Shown: one piece after another, positions 47,668 through 57,117 of the stretch | Layout: every line of letters starts with the position of its first letter | Position numbering within the stretch: the first letter of the stretch is position 1 | NCBI GenBank assembly: GCA_001584585.1 | Contig: LSYV01000009.1 | Span: 1,040,604-1,099,243, forward strand | DNA length: 58,640 nt | Reading direction: 5' to 3' | Source of the DNA: Gonium pectorale | Taxonomy: Eukaryota; Chlorophyta; Chlorophyceae; Chlamydomonadales; Volvocaceae | Notes under the pieces: model-generated | The model's input: only the letters and a program-made list of their open reading frames with translations | What the model was told of the DNA's origin: nothing | The model's database searches: none | Position numbers and translations under genes: made by a program

Positions 47668-50279
47668 ATGGCCAAGTGGTCGTCTCGCTCGCTGTCCCTG
47701 GGGTTCATTGCCCTAGTGTTCCTTATTATAATGTACCATAACCGGAGTCCTCGTATCGTTCCGTCCGCTGCCGTGCCACCTACGGCGGGAGGCCCGCGGC
47801 CCCTGGTGGAGCGCCCCAACCCAGCCCTTGACACGCGCGTAGCTCGGGATGAGCAGCAGCGGAAGGCCGCCACAACCATCACTCCAGCGACGCCCCAGGG
47901 CTCGCCAGAGGCGCGGCGACCTCCCATCACGCTCGTGTGCGTCTCCGACACGCACGGCCTGTACGCCGAGCCAGGGCTGCTCAAGGTCCCAGCAGGTGAG
48001 TCCCCGCGCCGAGTAGCTGAGGACAGGGTTCACCCCATGAGCCCTATGTCTGCGATGTCTCGCGCTTGCCCGTACCCGTACGGCGCACCTTGGGCGCTGG
48101 GGGCCGCACTGCGCGAGGGGCGTCCCGTGAAACGCGCCAAGTGCATTTGCTGGTCGACAGGGATGTGTTTTCAGCAGCAAACCGAATTCACCTCTGAGCA
48201 ATGGTGTCTGTGAGCAGGAGCGGGTTGTACCTGCCGGGAATGGGGGCCCGTGTGTCAAGCTGCCGGTGACGGTGCGGGTTTGGACAGTTGGGGAGATGGC
48301 GGTGCCGCTCTAGCAACAAGCTCGCGGAGATACGATATGAGCCCTGAACGGCGCACCAACTAAAGATTCCAGCAAAACGGCTCCGTGCAGTTGTATCACA
48401 CCTGTATTGAAATGGAACGACGCATACGACGAGCGTATCACACCTGTATGTGTCGCAAGCTTGCATACCGTACGAGAGGGATTGGCTGCCGCCGCAATGC
48501 AACAATGCTGCAACGCTATGCCAGGAGACCGTCACGACTCCAGAGCGAGCCTCCGCACCCGCCTTTGCGTGCTCCGCCCGCCCCACTGACGCCATGCTGC
48601 GCCACGCCCCGCAGGCGACATGATTCTCTTCCCTGGGGACGTGGAGGTTGGCACTGCGGCCGAGGGCGCGGCGTTCTCCCGGTGGCTGGAGGGCTTGCCA
48701 GTGCGCGGCCCGCGGGTGCTGACCTGGGGCAACATGGACACGGGGACGCCGGGTGAGGGCCGGGCGCTGCCCAGGCATTGGGATACGGCGTGATGCCACC
48801 TTGCCACGTGGTCGTGGCGACAAAGGTCACCCTCAGAGATGTCCGGATGCGCTGGTTGCGCCTGCCTTTCTGTTGGTTGCGTGAGTGCTTGAGAGAGAGG
48901 CGTGAAGGACCCATGCGCGCCCCGGTGCGGCTTGCTCCGCCCAGCTTAGGCCACGCGGATCATCATAGACCATGCGGTCACGCCAGTTTCAGGTTCACCA
49001 ACCCCTGATGCCTTTGGGCCTGATGCTGTTTGCAGGTCAGAAGGACCTTGTCCCTGCCGCCACAGTGGTAGTGGACGCCATTGTGGAGGTGAACGGGTGA
49101 GTGGCAGGGAAACAAGGACTTGGTGCGGCGGGACCGCCCAGCCGACCACGTGGCGCCAACTGACCGGCCAAGACTGTTTGGCCGTCGCTGCCCCCTCCCT
49201 CCCTGCACCAACCTCCGCCCATAGGTACCGCATCTTTGCATCCCCCTGGACCCCCCGATTCGCCGGCGCGTACCAGGTGGGTCCCCGCGGCACTGGCTGA
49301 GAAACCGGAAACCCACTGCCCGGGTCGCTACCGCTTGACACCGTCAGACCTAGATGCGCAAACGCCATTGACAACCAGATCATTAGTCGTAAGTTTTACA
49401 TGATCCAGGTTGGGGTTTGTTCCCTCTGCGCGGATGTGTCCGGCGCTTTCCTTCTCGCCCTCCTGACGACGGCCCGCTGCTGCGAAATCTCCGGCCCGAA
49501 CTAACCTTATCCCACGATCCGGCCCAATCACTGCCCTGACCCTGCGCCCAATCACACAGCTAGACCTTGCCTGCTTTGCGACTGTTATGCTATGCTGTAT
49601 TGCTTTAAGCACGTTGTTCGAATCCCCAACGCAGCTCGACCAGGACGAGGAGGGTCTGTTCGCGCGCTGGTCTGCGCTGCTGCCTCCGGACTCAGACGTG
49701 GACATCATACTGACCCATGGGCCACCGCACGGCATCGCCGACGGGGCCAGGGGTCGGCACCGTGGCGACCCTGGACTGCTGCGGGCGGTGCAGGTGCGTG
49801 AAGGCGGGGCGGAGCAGGTGGGGATCATGCAAGAGTGGGCACTGGTGAAGGCTGGGTGTCGGGCGGTGTAGGCGTGTAGGGAAGGCGGGGTGGGCAACGG
49901 CTGGGCTTATGGTCGCATGTAAGGATTCACTTGGGTCGGAGATTCGTGCGTGTGTGAATGCCGCCCTAGGTGCGTTCCCATCCCAGTGGACGCCCGGGAT
50001 GCGAGGGCTGTACTCCTTTTGGACAACTCTATCATAGCCCAGCCTGGTCGCGGACGCTCTGTCGGAATGCAGGCTCTCCGCAAGCCCCCGCTGCTTTGGG
50101 TGTGCGGACACATCCACGAGCAGTACGGGCTGCACCGGGTGCCCCACCCCGCCGCGCCGGGCGGCTCCTTCCCGCTGCTCAACTCGGCGGTCTATTACGC
50201 GCGCAAGCCCGAGCACGCGGCGACCGCCCAGCCGCGGGCTCTGCGGCTGCCCCAGGTGGAGCTGCTGCCTTTGGAATGA
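47668..50279 (+). CDS. Membrane-anchored metallophosphoesterase (MPPED-like) with GNM in place of GNH
   Basis: Six exons (47668-47995, 48615-48752, 49036-49096, 49225-49276, 49635-49793, 50073-50279) in phase give about 314 aa. A short Arg/Ser N-terminus is followed by one hydrophobic segment (about residues 10-23, SLGFIALVFLIIMY), predicting a type II anchor, then a ~65-residue linker. The calcineurin-like fold shows CVSDTHG (Asp94, His96), FPGD (Asp118), WGNMD (Asn149), ILTHGPPHGIAD and WVCGHIHEQYGLH. Layout and wording (GLPVRGPRVL, YRIFASPWTPRF, THGPP, GHIHEQYG) are those of the MPPED1/MPPED2 branch. The GNH[D/E] motif, whose His acts in catalysis, reads GNMD, so activity may be altered; related MPPED2 is also a variant enzyme. 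Start 47668 was chosen because it places the hydrophobic segment near the N-terminus; the frame is open back to 47488. Substrate unknown. Confidence 0.9.
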
Positions 50280-51100
50280 AGGAGGTGCGCTGGTGACGAG
50301 AACGAATTTGCCAAGGAACGTGGAGATCATGCCCAGGACGCGGCGAAAGCGGCCATCGGTGCGCACCGACGGTGTGGTCCTGGGCCTGGGCGGTTGGTAG
50401 GTGTGGTTGAGGCGGTTAGGTCGCCCTTGTGGAGCTGCATGCACGTGGTTTACTCGGACGGCGGTGTGATTGGACGACGGTGTACAGAGCGTACGATTAA
50501 GAGAAGAGACGGAGAACCTGGGCGCCAGGAAGCTCGAAGCGTACTTTGTGCATGTGGCGACCATCCTCGTGCCCCCTTGAACGTGGGTGGGGGGACCTCG
50601 GGAGGGAAGAAGAGGTTGATGTGCGGCAAGGTGCGGGGCGCAGGCGGGCGAGCTCACCGGCCGCATTGCGCGCTTGTCGTCTGTGGTGGGTATGCTGAGG
50701 GTATGTTCAGTATGCGTGACGGAGTGTATAGACATGCTCGGGGTATGTGGTGGTGTGTGTATTTGTAGGTGCACGCGCGCGCGAGCAGAGGTATGCGCAT
50801 GCGCTTCGCGTCGTGCATACAACGCGTAACTAGCCTGGAACTGAGGGTATCGAAGCAGCGCATGGCAATCCCGGGCCCTGCCAGCGGGTGCGGGACGGTC
50901 TTGCAACAGTATGTGTCTGGAGTCCTTGGCCCCGCAGACGTTTGGTGTTCGTACCGTCACGACACTGGGTGTGTGAGCGGTGCCACCTGCCGAACAATGA
51001 AGCGCCAGCGGGGAAGCCCGAGCGAGGGGGCGAGTGGAGCGGTTGACGGTCAACCCAAGCTCAAAGTTTGCAGGGTGCATGGCGATAGCTGCTGCGTGGC

Positions 51101-51385
51101 ATGGACGACAACGCGACGTTCATTGCTGCTACGGTGCCTTCTGTAGCAACGGAAATCCCCAGGGACGATTTTGTTTTCCCCCGAACAATCAAGATAGCAA
51201 TTCCAAAGACAGTGTCGGGGCCAAGGCTTGTGCAAACGACCATTGACATGTCTTCTACGGAAAGCTTCCGCGCGGCTGTTCTTCCATACTTCACTTGGGA
51301 GCCCAGCCCGCTCGGCTTTACCAGATTTTCATTTCATTGTCTTCATTTCGGCTGCAGGTGTGAGTTTTCACTCATGGCCAAGTAG
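51101..51385 (+). CDS. Possible short coding segment, unknown
   Basis: A 94-codon frame encodes FVFPRTIKIAIPKTV, SGPRLVQTTIDMSSTESF and RAAVLPYFTWEP. It has balanced amino-acid use, unlike the Arg/Ala/Pro-rich chance frames around it, and a lower GC content than the region. It ends soon after a potential donor, GGCTGCAG|GTGTGAG (about 51358). It may be one exon of an unrecognised gene or part of a transposable element. No start context, partner exon or family could be established. Confidence 0.25.
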   Translation: MDDNATFIAATVPSVATEIPRDDFVFPRTIKIAIPKTVSGPRLVQTTIDMSSTESFRAAVLPYFTWEPSPLGFTRFSFHCLHFGCRCEFSLMAK

Positions 51386-51648
51386 GCGTCGTACTTAATC
51401 TTCTGTTCTTGGTTATTGAAGGTATTTGCCCAGCAAACGTGCTGTCGGATGACATCGCAATGCACCTTGATATCAGTCTTGGTCTGTTAACACGCCCTAT
51501 GCATGTGACATTGACAATCGCATGGCAAGCACCGCGAGAGGCCTCCTGTAACTCCCCTTGCCCGCATCGGGGAGCCCCAAGCGTCCCTAACCGTCCTTTC
51601 TGAGCATCTGCATCTTTGGGCGGAATCGTGTTCTAACGTATCGGCCAG

Positions 51649-51712
51649 TTGGGATGCAGAGTGACAGACTGGGGAGACCTGTGGGATGCGGAGTGACAGA
51701 CAGGGGAGACCT
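51649..51712. repeat. Two tandem copies of a 32-bp unit
   Basis: Copies 51649-51680 and 51681-51712 share tgggatgc, gagtgacagac and ggggagacct with three or so substitutions. Confidence 0.9.
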
Positions 51713-52289
51713 GCTACACTTGCCACGGTGAGCTGCGCAAATGACCCGCGGGTCAGCTGGGCGGTGAGGCGTCCTATGTTCGTTGCGCGGCTGTGGCCCT
51801 TAGAGAGGGCTTCTCAAAATGGTGTCGTTGCCTTTGGCGCCTCGTTGGCTTCGCTTTATGGTGTGCGAGGCGCGGCCCCTCAGCCCTCACCATGCGCGTG
51901 GCACGCATCGTGGCACCCCATCGCTCCCTCCCTTGTGCGCTTGTCCCTGGCGAGCAATATTGCATCCTCGCCACTGTTGCCCTCGCCCTGTCTTGATGCA
52001 TTCGTGCCTTCCCGTTCCCAAACTACGTCTCGCGCACCTGGGGCCAGTTCTGCCCCATACGCCACAGCCTGGCTGCTGCCCGCCGATCGAGCTGGCGGCC
52101 GCCGAGCTGCGCATCTGCGCTCCCTGGCAATCCACGGTGGTCCGTTGCGACCGACAGCTTGCTGTGCCTATGCTGTGCATGCCAGTCGGCGCTGTGGCCG
52201 CTGACGGTTCCTATGTCATTGGCACTCGGTAGAGCATGCATTTCTGTGCCTCTGCGCTAGCGAATCATACTGCTTAGCAGGTTACAGGT

Positions 52290-53200
52290 TACACGTCCGT
52301 CAAAGCCGGGGGGGGGCCATGGACGAATTGCGAGTATTGGGGTGGCGAAGCGGGTTATGGTCCTCGTCTCTACCCCACTTCAGCGTCTGACGCCGAAGTA
52401 TGGCGTGCCTAGTACCCCAGCCAGCCTGTAGGTAGGCTCCCACCGCAGCTGGCAGGGCCTGCTTCATAATTGTAATCATGTTACGATGCCTAAAGCCCAA
52501 ATCAGCTTCGAATTGGTCTCGGAGTTGCTCGTAGCATGGGCATTCGCAGAACACATGCAGTTCATCCTCTACGGCCGCGACGTCACCACAAGCCGTGCAC
52601 GTTCGCCCAGCCTGGGCTCGCCCATTGGGCCGGTTCACCTCCCTCTCCCAACACCCTAGCCTGAAGCGCATCAACGTTTAGCTTAGCATGCTCAGCCAAG
52701 ACTTCGTGCGCCAACATCCCCTCTGCCTTGGAAGCTTGATCCCTGCAGCGACTCACAGCGGCTGTGCGGCTGCATGGCTACACATGCGCTTGTGGCATTG
52801 GCGTGGCCGCCTCTGCAGGCCGTGTCAAACCTAGCACGCCGCCTGTACCCATGAGCAGCCAGCGGTAGACCGCCTCCAGCTGGCGACTGACCAGCCAGCC
52901 ATGAACCAACTCGCCACCAGGGGCGGCGGTGGCAATGCAACTTCCGGCCGGCCGTGGTGTCGTGTGCAGTTATCGACCAAGAATGGCACGGCCAAGAATG
53001 GCACGGCCAAGAATGGCACGGCCGTCACATTCGCATGACAATGGCGCTCGGTGAGTAGCTCCGTCGGCACCGCGTCTCACGACGCTGAACCAGCTTTCCC
53101 GGCCTGCAGCACAACCACCCCGCGCATCAATGCACACACCGCCAGCTCCTCAGCAGCCCGCGCGCCGTCATGGCCACAGTCAGTGCCTGGCAGCTTCCGC
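52290..53200 (-). mobile_element. Decayed LINE (non-LTR) retrotransposon, 3' end with RT C-terminal zinc knuckle
   Basis: On the minus strand, 52674-52300 encodes RFRLGCWEREVNRPNG, then CTACGDVAAVEDELHVFCECPCYEQLRDQ. This is the C-x2-C...H-x-C pattern and wording typical of the C-terminus of LINE reverse transcriptases. Upstream pieces in other frames (AEHAKLN around 52690; GARAAEELAVCALMRGVVVLQAGK around 53100-53170) fit the preceding region but are separated by stops and frameshifts, so the copy is dead. The tail just 3' of the frame (52286-52320) shares a 40-45-base motif with an intronic fragment at 22982-23026. Extent on the 5' side is approximate. Confidence 0.65.
52977..53021. repeat. 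Three exact tandem copies of a 15-bp unit
   Basis: The unit ccaagaatggcacgg is repeated three times (52977-52991, 52992-53006, 53007-53021) inside the decayed LINE. It is in-frame length (15 bp) but lies in non-coding debris. Confidence 0.97.
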
Positions 53201-54366
53201 GGCACTGAACAACCTTAGTGCCTTACCCCGATCATCCTAGGACCTACTGCATCCCCGGCCCTATCCTAACCCTGGACGGGTTTCGAGGAACGGCCCTGAA
53301 GCAATAAGGTATCCCCACTCCGCTCCTTGGCGGCCATCCGCTTCCCTACTAAGCTCCCTCTTTCGCCCTCAGCGCCCCCTCCAGCTCCAGGAACCAGCTG
53401 CATGTACGTCCCCACCTGGCCAGGCCTGGCCACGGCAGGCACACATACAATACGGTTCCTACATGGGTCCTACAACGACACCATCACTTTCGCGCTTACG
53501 CTGGTCGTATGCGTTTTCCTTTTCGACCCATACCATACACCCCACTTCCTGCCAGCCCTTACACCCAGAGCGCCCGTCGTGCACGCATGCGGCTCGTCGA
53601 TGGCCCTCCTGCGGTCCCGCCGTAGCGATTCGGTTGGTCAAACAGGGCCCAACGCCCAAGGCTGTCCAAGAGCATCGCATCAACCACACTGGAACCTGCT
53701 GCCCCTCGCCCGACAACTGCGCCAACGGCTGTCCTCATATATCGCCATATCCAGTGGCAATCCAAATCCACGCTTACAGCGGCGGTACCCACATGTACCG
53801 CCCTCTGCCCACTAGAAAGCACGCATGATGGGCTGGCACAAGCGCAAGCCGGCCCTGCGGCTGACGTCTATTCTTCTTTTGGCGGCCGCCCCATCATACT
53901 TGGGCCCCTTCAAGGGTTGGCGCCCTGCACGCTGCCGTCGGTTCGCCTCTGCCGCCAGCCAAGTGCGCACATCGGCGGACAGGCTCGGCTAGGGAACGGA
54001 CGCAGAGCAAACCGCTCAGTAGCCTCCCAGTCGACCGGGCAGACCAGGTCCAGCAGGCAGCGGAGCAGCAGGAGTGGACCTCGCAGGCACGAGGCGAAGA
54101 CGCGCTAATTCTCGGCTCGGCCCCAGGGGCAGCCCAGACGCGCCAGGCACCGTGGGGTCGCCAAGTCGCCGTTCCAGACGGCGGTCAGGAAGGGCTTTCC
54201 GTCGCGCTGCGGAGTTGCAAAGGGGCCGCGGCCACAGGAGTCAGCGCTTTCATGGAGATTGACACGAACGGGTTAGGCATGAGGGTGGCTCTAGAAGGGA
54301 TTGCAGGAGATGCAAGACACGGTCAATACCTAGTACGTTCGAGGTCTGGCTTCCTAGCAAAGGTTG
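53201..54366. other. Intergenic stretch 3' of the ankyrin-type gene
   Basis: Short motif-free frames only. On the minus strand a TGTAA at 53778-53774 is a candidate polyadenylation signal for the ankyrin-type gene, about 590 bases past its stop. Some of the stretch may be further transposon debris, but no domain was recognised. Confidence 0.4.
53774..53778 (-). terminator. TGTAA polyadenylation signal candidate for ankyrin-type gene
   Basis: The plus strand reads ttaca; TGTAA on the gene strand, the first suitable motif after the stop codon at 54367. Confidence 0.35.
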
Positions 54367-55911
54367 TCATTTGGGCAAGCGCACCGGCATCGGGCAGCCC
54401 TGCTCGGCCATCCACTCCAGCGTCGCCTCGCAGCCTGCACCCGCTGCCTGCGTGAGGACCGAAGCGACCCAGGCACAGCCGCGCTGCCGCAGCCAGGCCA
54501 TCAGCTCCACGCTGCCCGAGCGCGCCGCACTGTGCATCAGATCCAATTTCCGCACTCGAGCCCCCAGCTCCTCCACAGCCCATTGGACCCCGGGCAGTCG
54601 CCCAAGCTCCGCCGCCCGAAGCGCCACCGCATTGCCATCAAGGGGGCAGCCGTGCTGCCGCAGCAGCTTCAGCACCTCCAGGTCACACAGCTGAATCGCA
54701 TCCTTTCGCATGTCTGGGTTCTGGACAGACGCCCCCAGCTCCTCCACGGCCCACGCCAGCACCGGCAGCTGCCCGCCGCCCACCGCCGCCCACACCAATC
54801 CAGCGGCATCCAGCGGGCAGCCATGCTCCCGCAGCTTCTCCAGCACCTCGATCCGGCCCTTCTCCATTGCCCTCGAGACCGCAAGTCTTTCAGGCCTCAC
54901 GCCCCGACGTAGAAGCAGCTCCAGCACGCCCACGTTGCCAGCGCGGACAGCGGCGTCGGCGGCGGTGCTGGAGGCGGGGTAACCCTTCTCCAGCAGCCAT
55001 GCCAGCCGAGCCTCTCCATCGGGGCAGCCGGCGGCTCTTTCGCAAACGCTGTAGCTCCTGTGCGAACCTGGTCTAAACACTTGCTCGGCCCATAGGAACT
55101 TGCCCTTCCAATTGAGAATGTGGCTGCCGGCGACGGCATTCAGCACACCCATGGACTCGATCTCACTGAGTTCGCAGCGCGCATGGAGGGACTGCAGCGC
55201 GGCCAGGTCGCAGCCCCCTGCTGCAGCCTCCAGCAGCTCGCGGCAGGTCCTCTCTCCCAATGGTGCCAGGCTGTCCCTGGTGCCGATGGGCTCCTGCGGC
55301 CGCCGCAGCAGCAGCCAGTCCGCCAGCTCCGGGTGCCCGCCGCGCAGGGTGGAGGCCACCTGCACAATCCCCCACTCGGCGCCGCTGCTGAGGAGCACCT
55401 CGCACACCGCCTGGTGGCCCGCACCCGCCGCCACGCACACGTCCTCCCGGCCACCGCCCGCTGCCTTGAAGCCCCGGCGCAGGAGGCTCTGGGTCACGTC
55501 CGCGTGGCCCGAAGCGGCGGCGATGTAGCGCAGCTGCGACTGCTGATCCGGGTCGAGGACCAAGCCCACCGCATCCAGCGCCACCTCCAGGTTGGCCGCC
55601 ACGCCGCTAGATGCGGTCAGGCGGAGCAGCTGCTGCCGCCGCGCCAGCGTCAGGTCCCGCATGGCGCCCGGGGCGGCACAGCGCTCTGCGTAGGCATGGG
55701 GCGGCACGGGCTGCGAGAGGCGCACGGTGGCTGACTGCTGGCAGCCGGGAAACTGCTCCGCCGTGGCCTTGTCGACACAGCGCAAAGTTACGACGACTTC
55801 GTTTTGATGCAGGCAGGCGGCGTAGCGCTCCACCAGCTCGGGCAGCCAGACGTTTGGAAGCGGCGGCGCGGGATCTACTACCTCGGACGCTTCCTCTATG
55901 TTCTGGTCCAT
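54367..55911 (-). CDS. Ankyrin-repeat protein with F-box-like N-terminus (intact copy)
   Basis: A single uninterrupted exon of 514 codons. The N-terminal segment (about residues 20-75: NVWLPELVERYAACLH, VVTLRCVDKATAEQF, VRLSQPVPPHAYAERC) is the F-box-like head seen across a large Chlamydomonas ankyrin family. Residues ~110-510 hold degenerate ankyrin units built on patterns such as AAASGHADVTQSLLRRG, AVRAGNVGVLELLLRRGV, LEVLKLLRQHGCPLDG and ARSGSVELMAWLRQRGC. Such proteins are expected to be soluble interaction adaptors, possibly ubiquitin-ligase substrate receptors; partners are unknown. MDQNIEEASE at 55911 was taken as the start, because residues upstream in the open frame (to 56163) are not family-like. 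A broken near-identical copy lies 1.2 kb further right, in the same orientation. Confidence 0.88.
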   Translation of the reverse strand: MDQNIEEASEVVDPAPPLPNVWLPELVERYAACLHQNEVVVTLRCVDKATAEQFPGCQQSATVRLSQPVPPHAYAERCAAPGAMRDLTLARRQQLLRLTASSGVAANLEVALDAVGLVLDPDQQSQLRYIAAASGHADVTQSLLRRGFKAAGGGREDVCVAAGAGHQAVCEVLLSSGAEWGIVQVASTLRGGHPELADWLLLRRPQEPIGTRDSLAPLGERTCRELLEAAAGGCDLAALQSLHARCELSEIESMGVLNAVAGSHILNWKGKFLWAEQVFRPGSHRSYSVCERAAGCPDGEARLAWLLEKGYPASSTAADAAVRAGNVGVLELLLRRGVRPERLAVSRAMEKGRIEVLEKLREHGCPLDAAGLVWAAVGGGQLPVLAWAVEELGASVQNPDMRKDAIQLCDLEVLKLLRQHGCPLDGNAVALRAAELGRLPGVQWAVEELGARVRKLDLMHSAARSGSVELMAWLRQRGCAWVASVLTQAAGAGCEATLEWMAEQGCPMPVRLPK

Positions 55912-57117
55912 CGTTCGGGCTCGTTTAGGACTTGTAGACCTCACAATAATGCCGCAATACTTCAATAACGTTCCTCTTACTAACGTTTGGGGCCGCGTCA
56001 CCGGATTGTCCTGAAGACTTGTATCATTCTGACGGCAGTGAGGGAAAGACAGGATGATGACTGAAGCCGAAAGGTGTGTGCGCCGAGGGATAGCCCGCGG
56101 AGCTAACGACCCACGGGCCAGCTGCGCCACAAACACGGAGGAAGCTTTTGTTGAAGCGCACAAGTAGGGCCAGCGTTCCGCTGGCGGGTCCCGTAGCTCA
56201 GTCTGGTTGGGATTGGGACAGGCGATGGCTGGCGGCGCCGGTGGTGGGCCGAGGCAGTCGCGGGCGGGCGGGTGATAGGTTGCGGAGTGGGCCGTACGCC
56301 CACTCGTTGGTGTTGGGTCGCGTGTATGTGTGCTGGTCCATTTAGGGTAGGTTATTATGTTGGCCGTGTTGTGTTGTGGGTTTGTTGCCCCGCGGGTCGG
56401 TCGTGATGGGTCGGGTATACTAGCAGGTTGAATTGGTGTCTTCTGCAGTGGCTATCTTGTGTTGTTGTGTAGCGTTCTCGTATGTATAGGTACATGCAAT
56501 ACAGTCTATAGTCTGCAGTGTTATTGTCTTCCTTTCTTCTGTCAGTGGTGTAGTGTGCTGCGCTTCTGCCGCCGTGGCTATGGAGCTTGCCGCCGCTTAC
56601 AGGTGCCGGGGCTGACGTGGCTGTAAATTCGGGCGTGTGTCCGTGCTGTGGGCTTTGCGGCGGTGTTCATGTTGTCTTGTGGCCGGCTTGATTTCTGGTT
56701 GGTTGCGTCGCCTTCCCGCAGGCCGTCGGGTACGCCATCCAGCGAGGCGCCTCGCATTGGTTGAGAGCGGTGCACTTATTGGGTCGCGGGGTTGCGCTAG
56801 TTTTGGTTTTGGCGAGTTGGATGTACCAGGTTGCCGAATCAGCAGGCCGTGTTGACAGGTGTCGGTCTTCAGTGGCCATCCTACAGCTGAGGTTGTATTC
56901 CCTCTGCTGCGTCGTGTTGTCTGCAGGTCGTCTGGCGAGCTGGCTGGCGCCGATCGGACTTTGGAGGGTTCTTCTCGCTGCCCCGGTGAGTGAGTGCATA
57001 ACACACTCATGGGGAGTCGCACAAAATTGCACGCGCAAAACTGCAAGACCTGCGAGGGGACACACGTTTGTAAATACATTGCCAAGCAGCGCAAGGTGAC
57101 GTATCCGCCGCCAGCGT
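55912..57117. other. Spacer between the two ankyrin-type copies
   Basis: No confident gene. The segment from about 56340 to 56570 is T/G-rich on the plus strand (tgttgtgttgtgggtttgttgcc and similar), unlike the rest of the window. It may be a transposon or simple-sequence derivative. The promoter and 5' UTR of the intact ankyrin gene should lie just above 55911. Confidence 0.4.

Larger units (their letters stand above)
50280..52289. other. Gene-poor repeat-bearing region
   Basis: No confident gene. It contains an AT-richer open frame at 51101-51385 (listed separately) and a tandem 32-bp duplication at 51649-51712. No TGTAA lies near the metallophosphoesterase stop (the first after it is at 51547-51551), so the 3' end of that transcript is unclear. 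Confidence 0.45.

Noticed and set aside
49555..49640. tRNA-like T-loop (gttcgaatcccc)
   Set aside because: No acceptor, D or anticodon stems can be folded around it; it lies in an intron directly before an acceptor.
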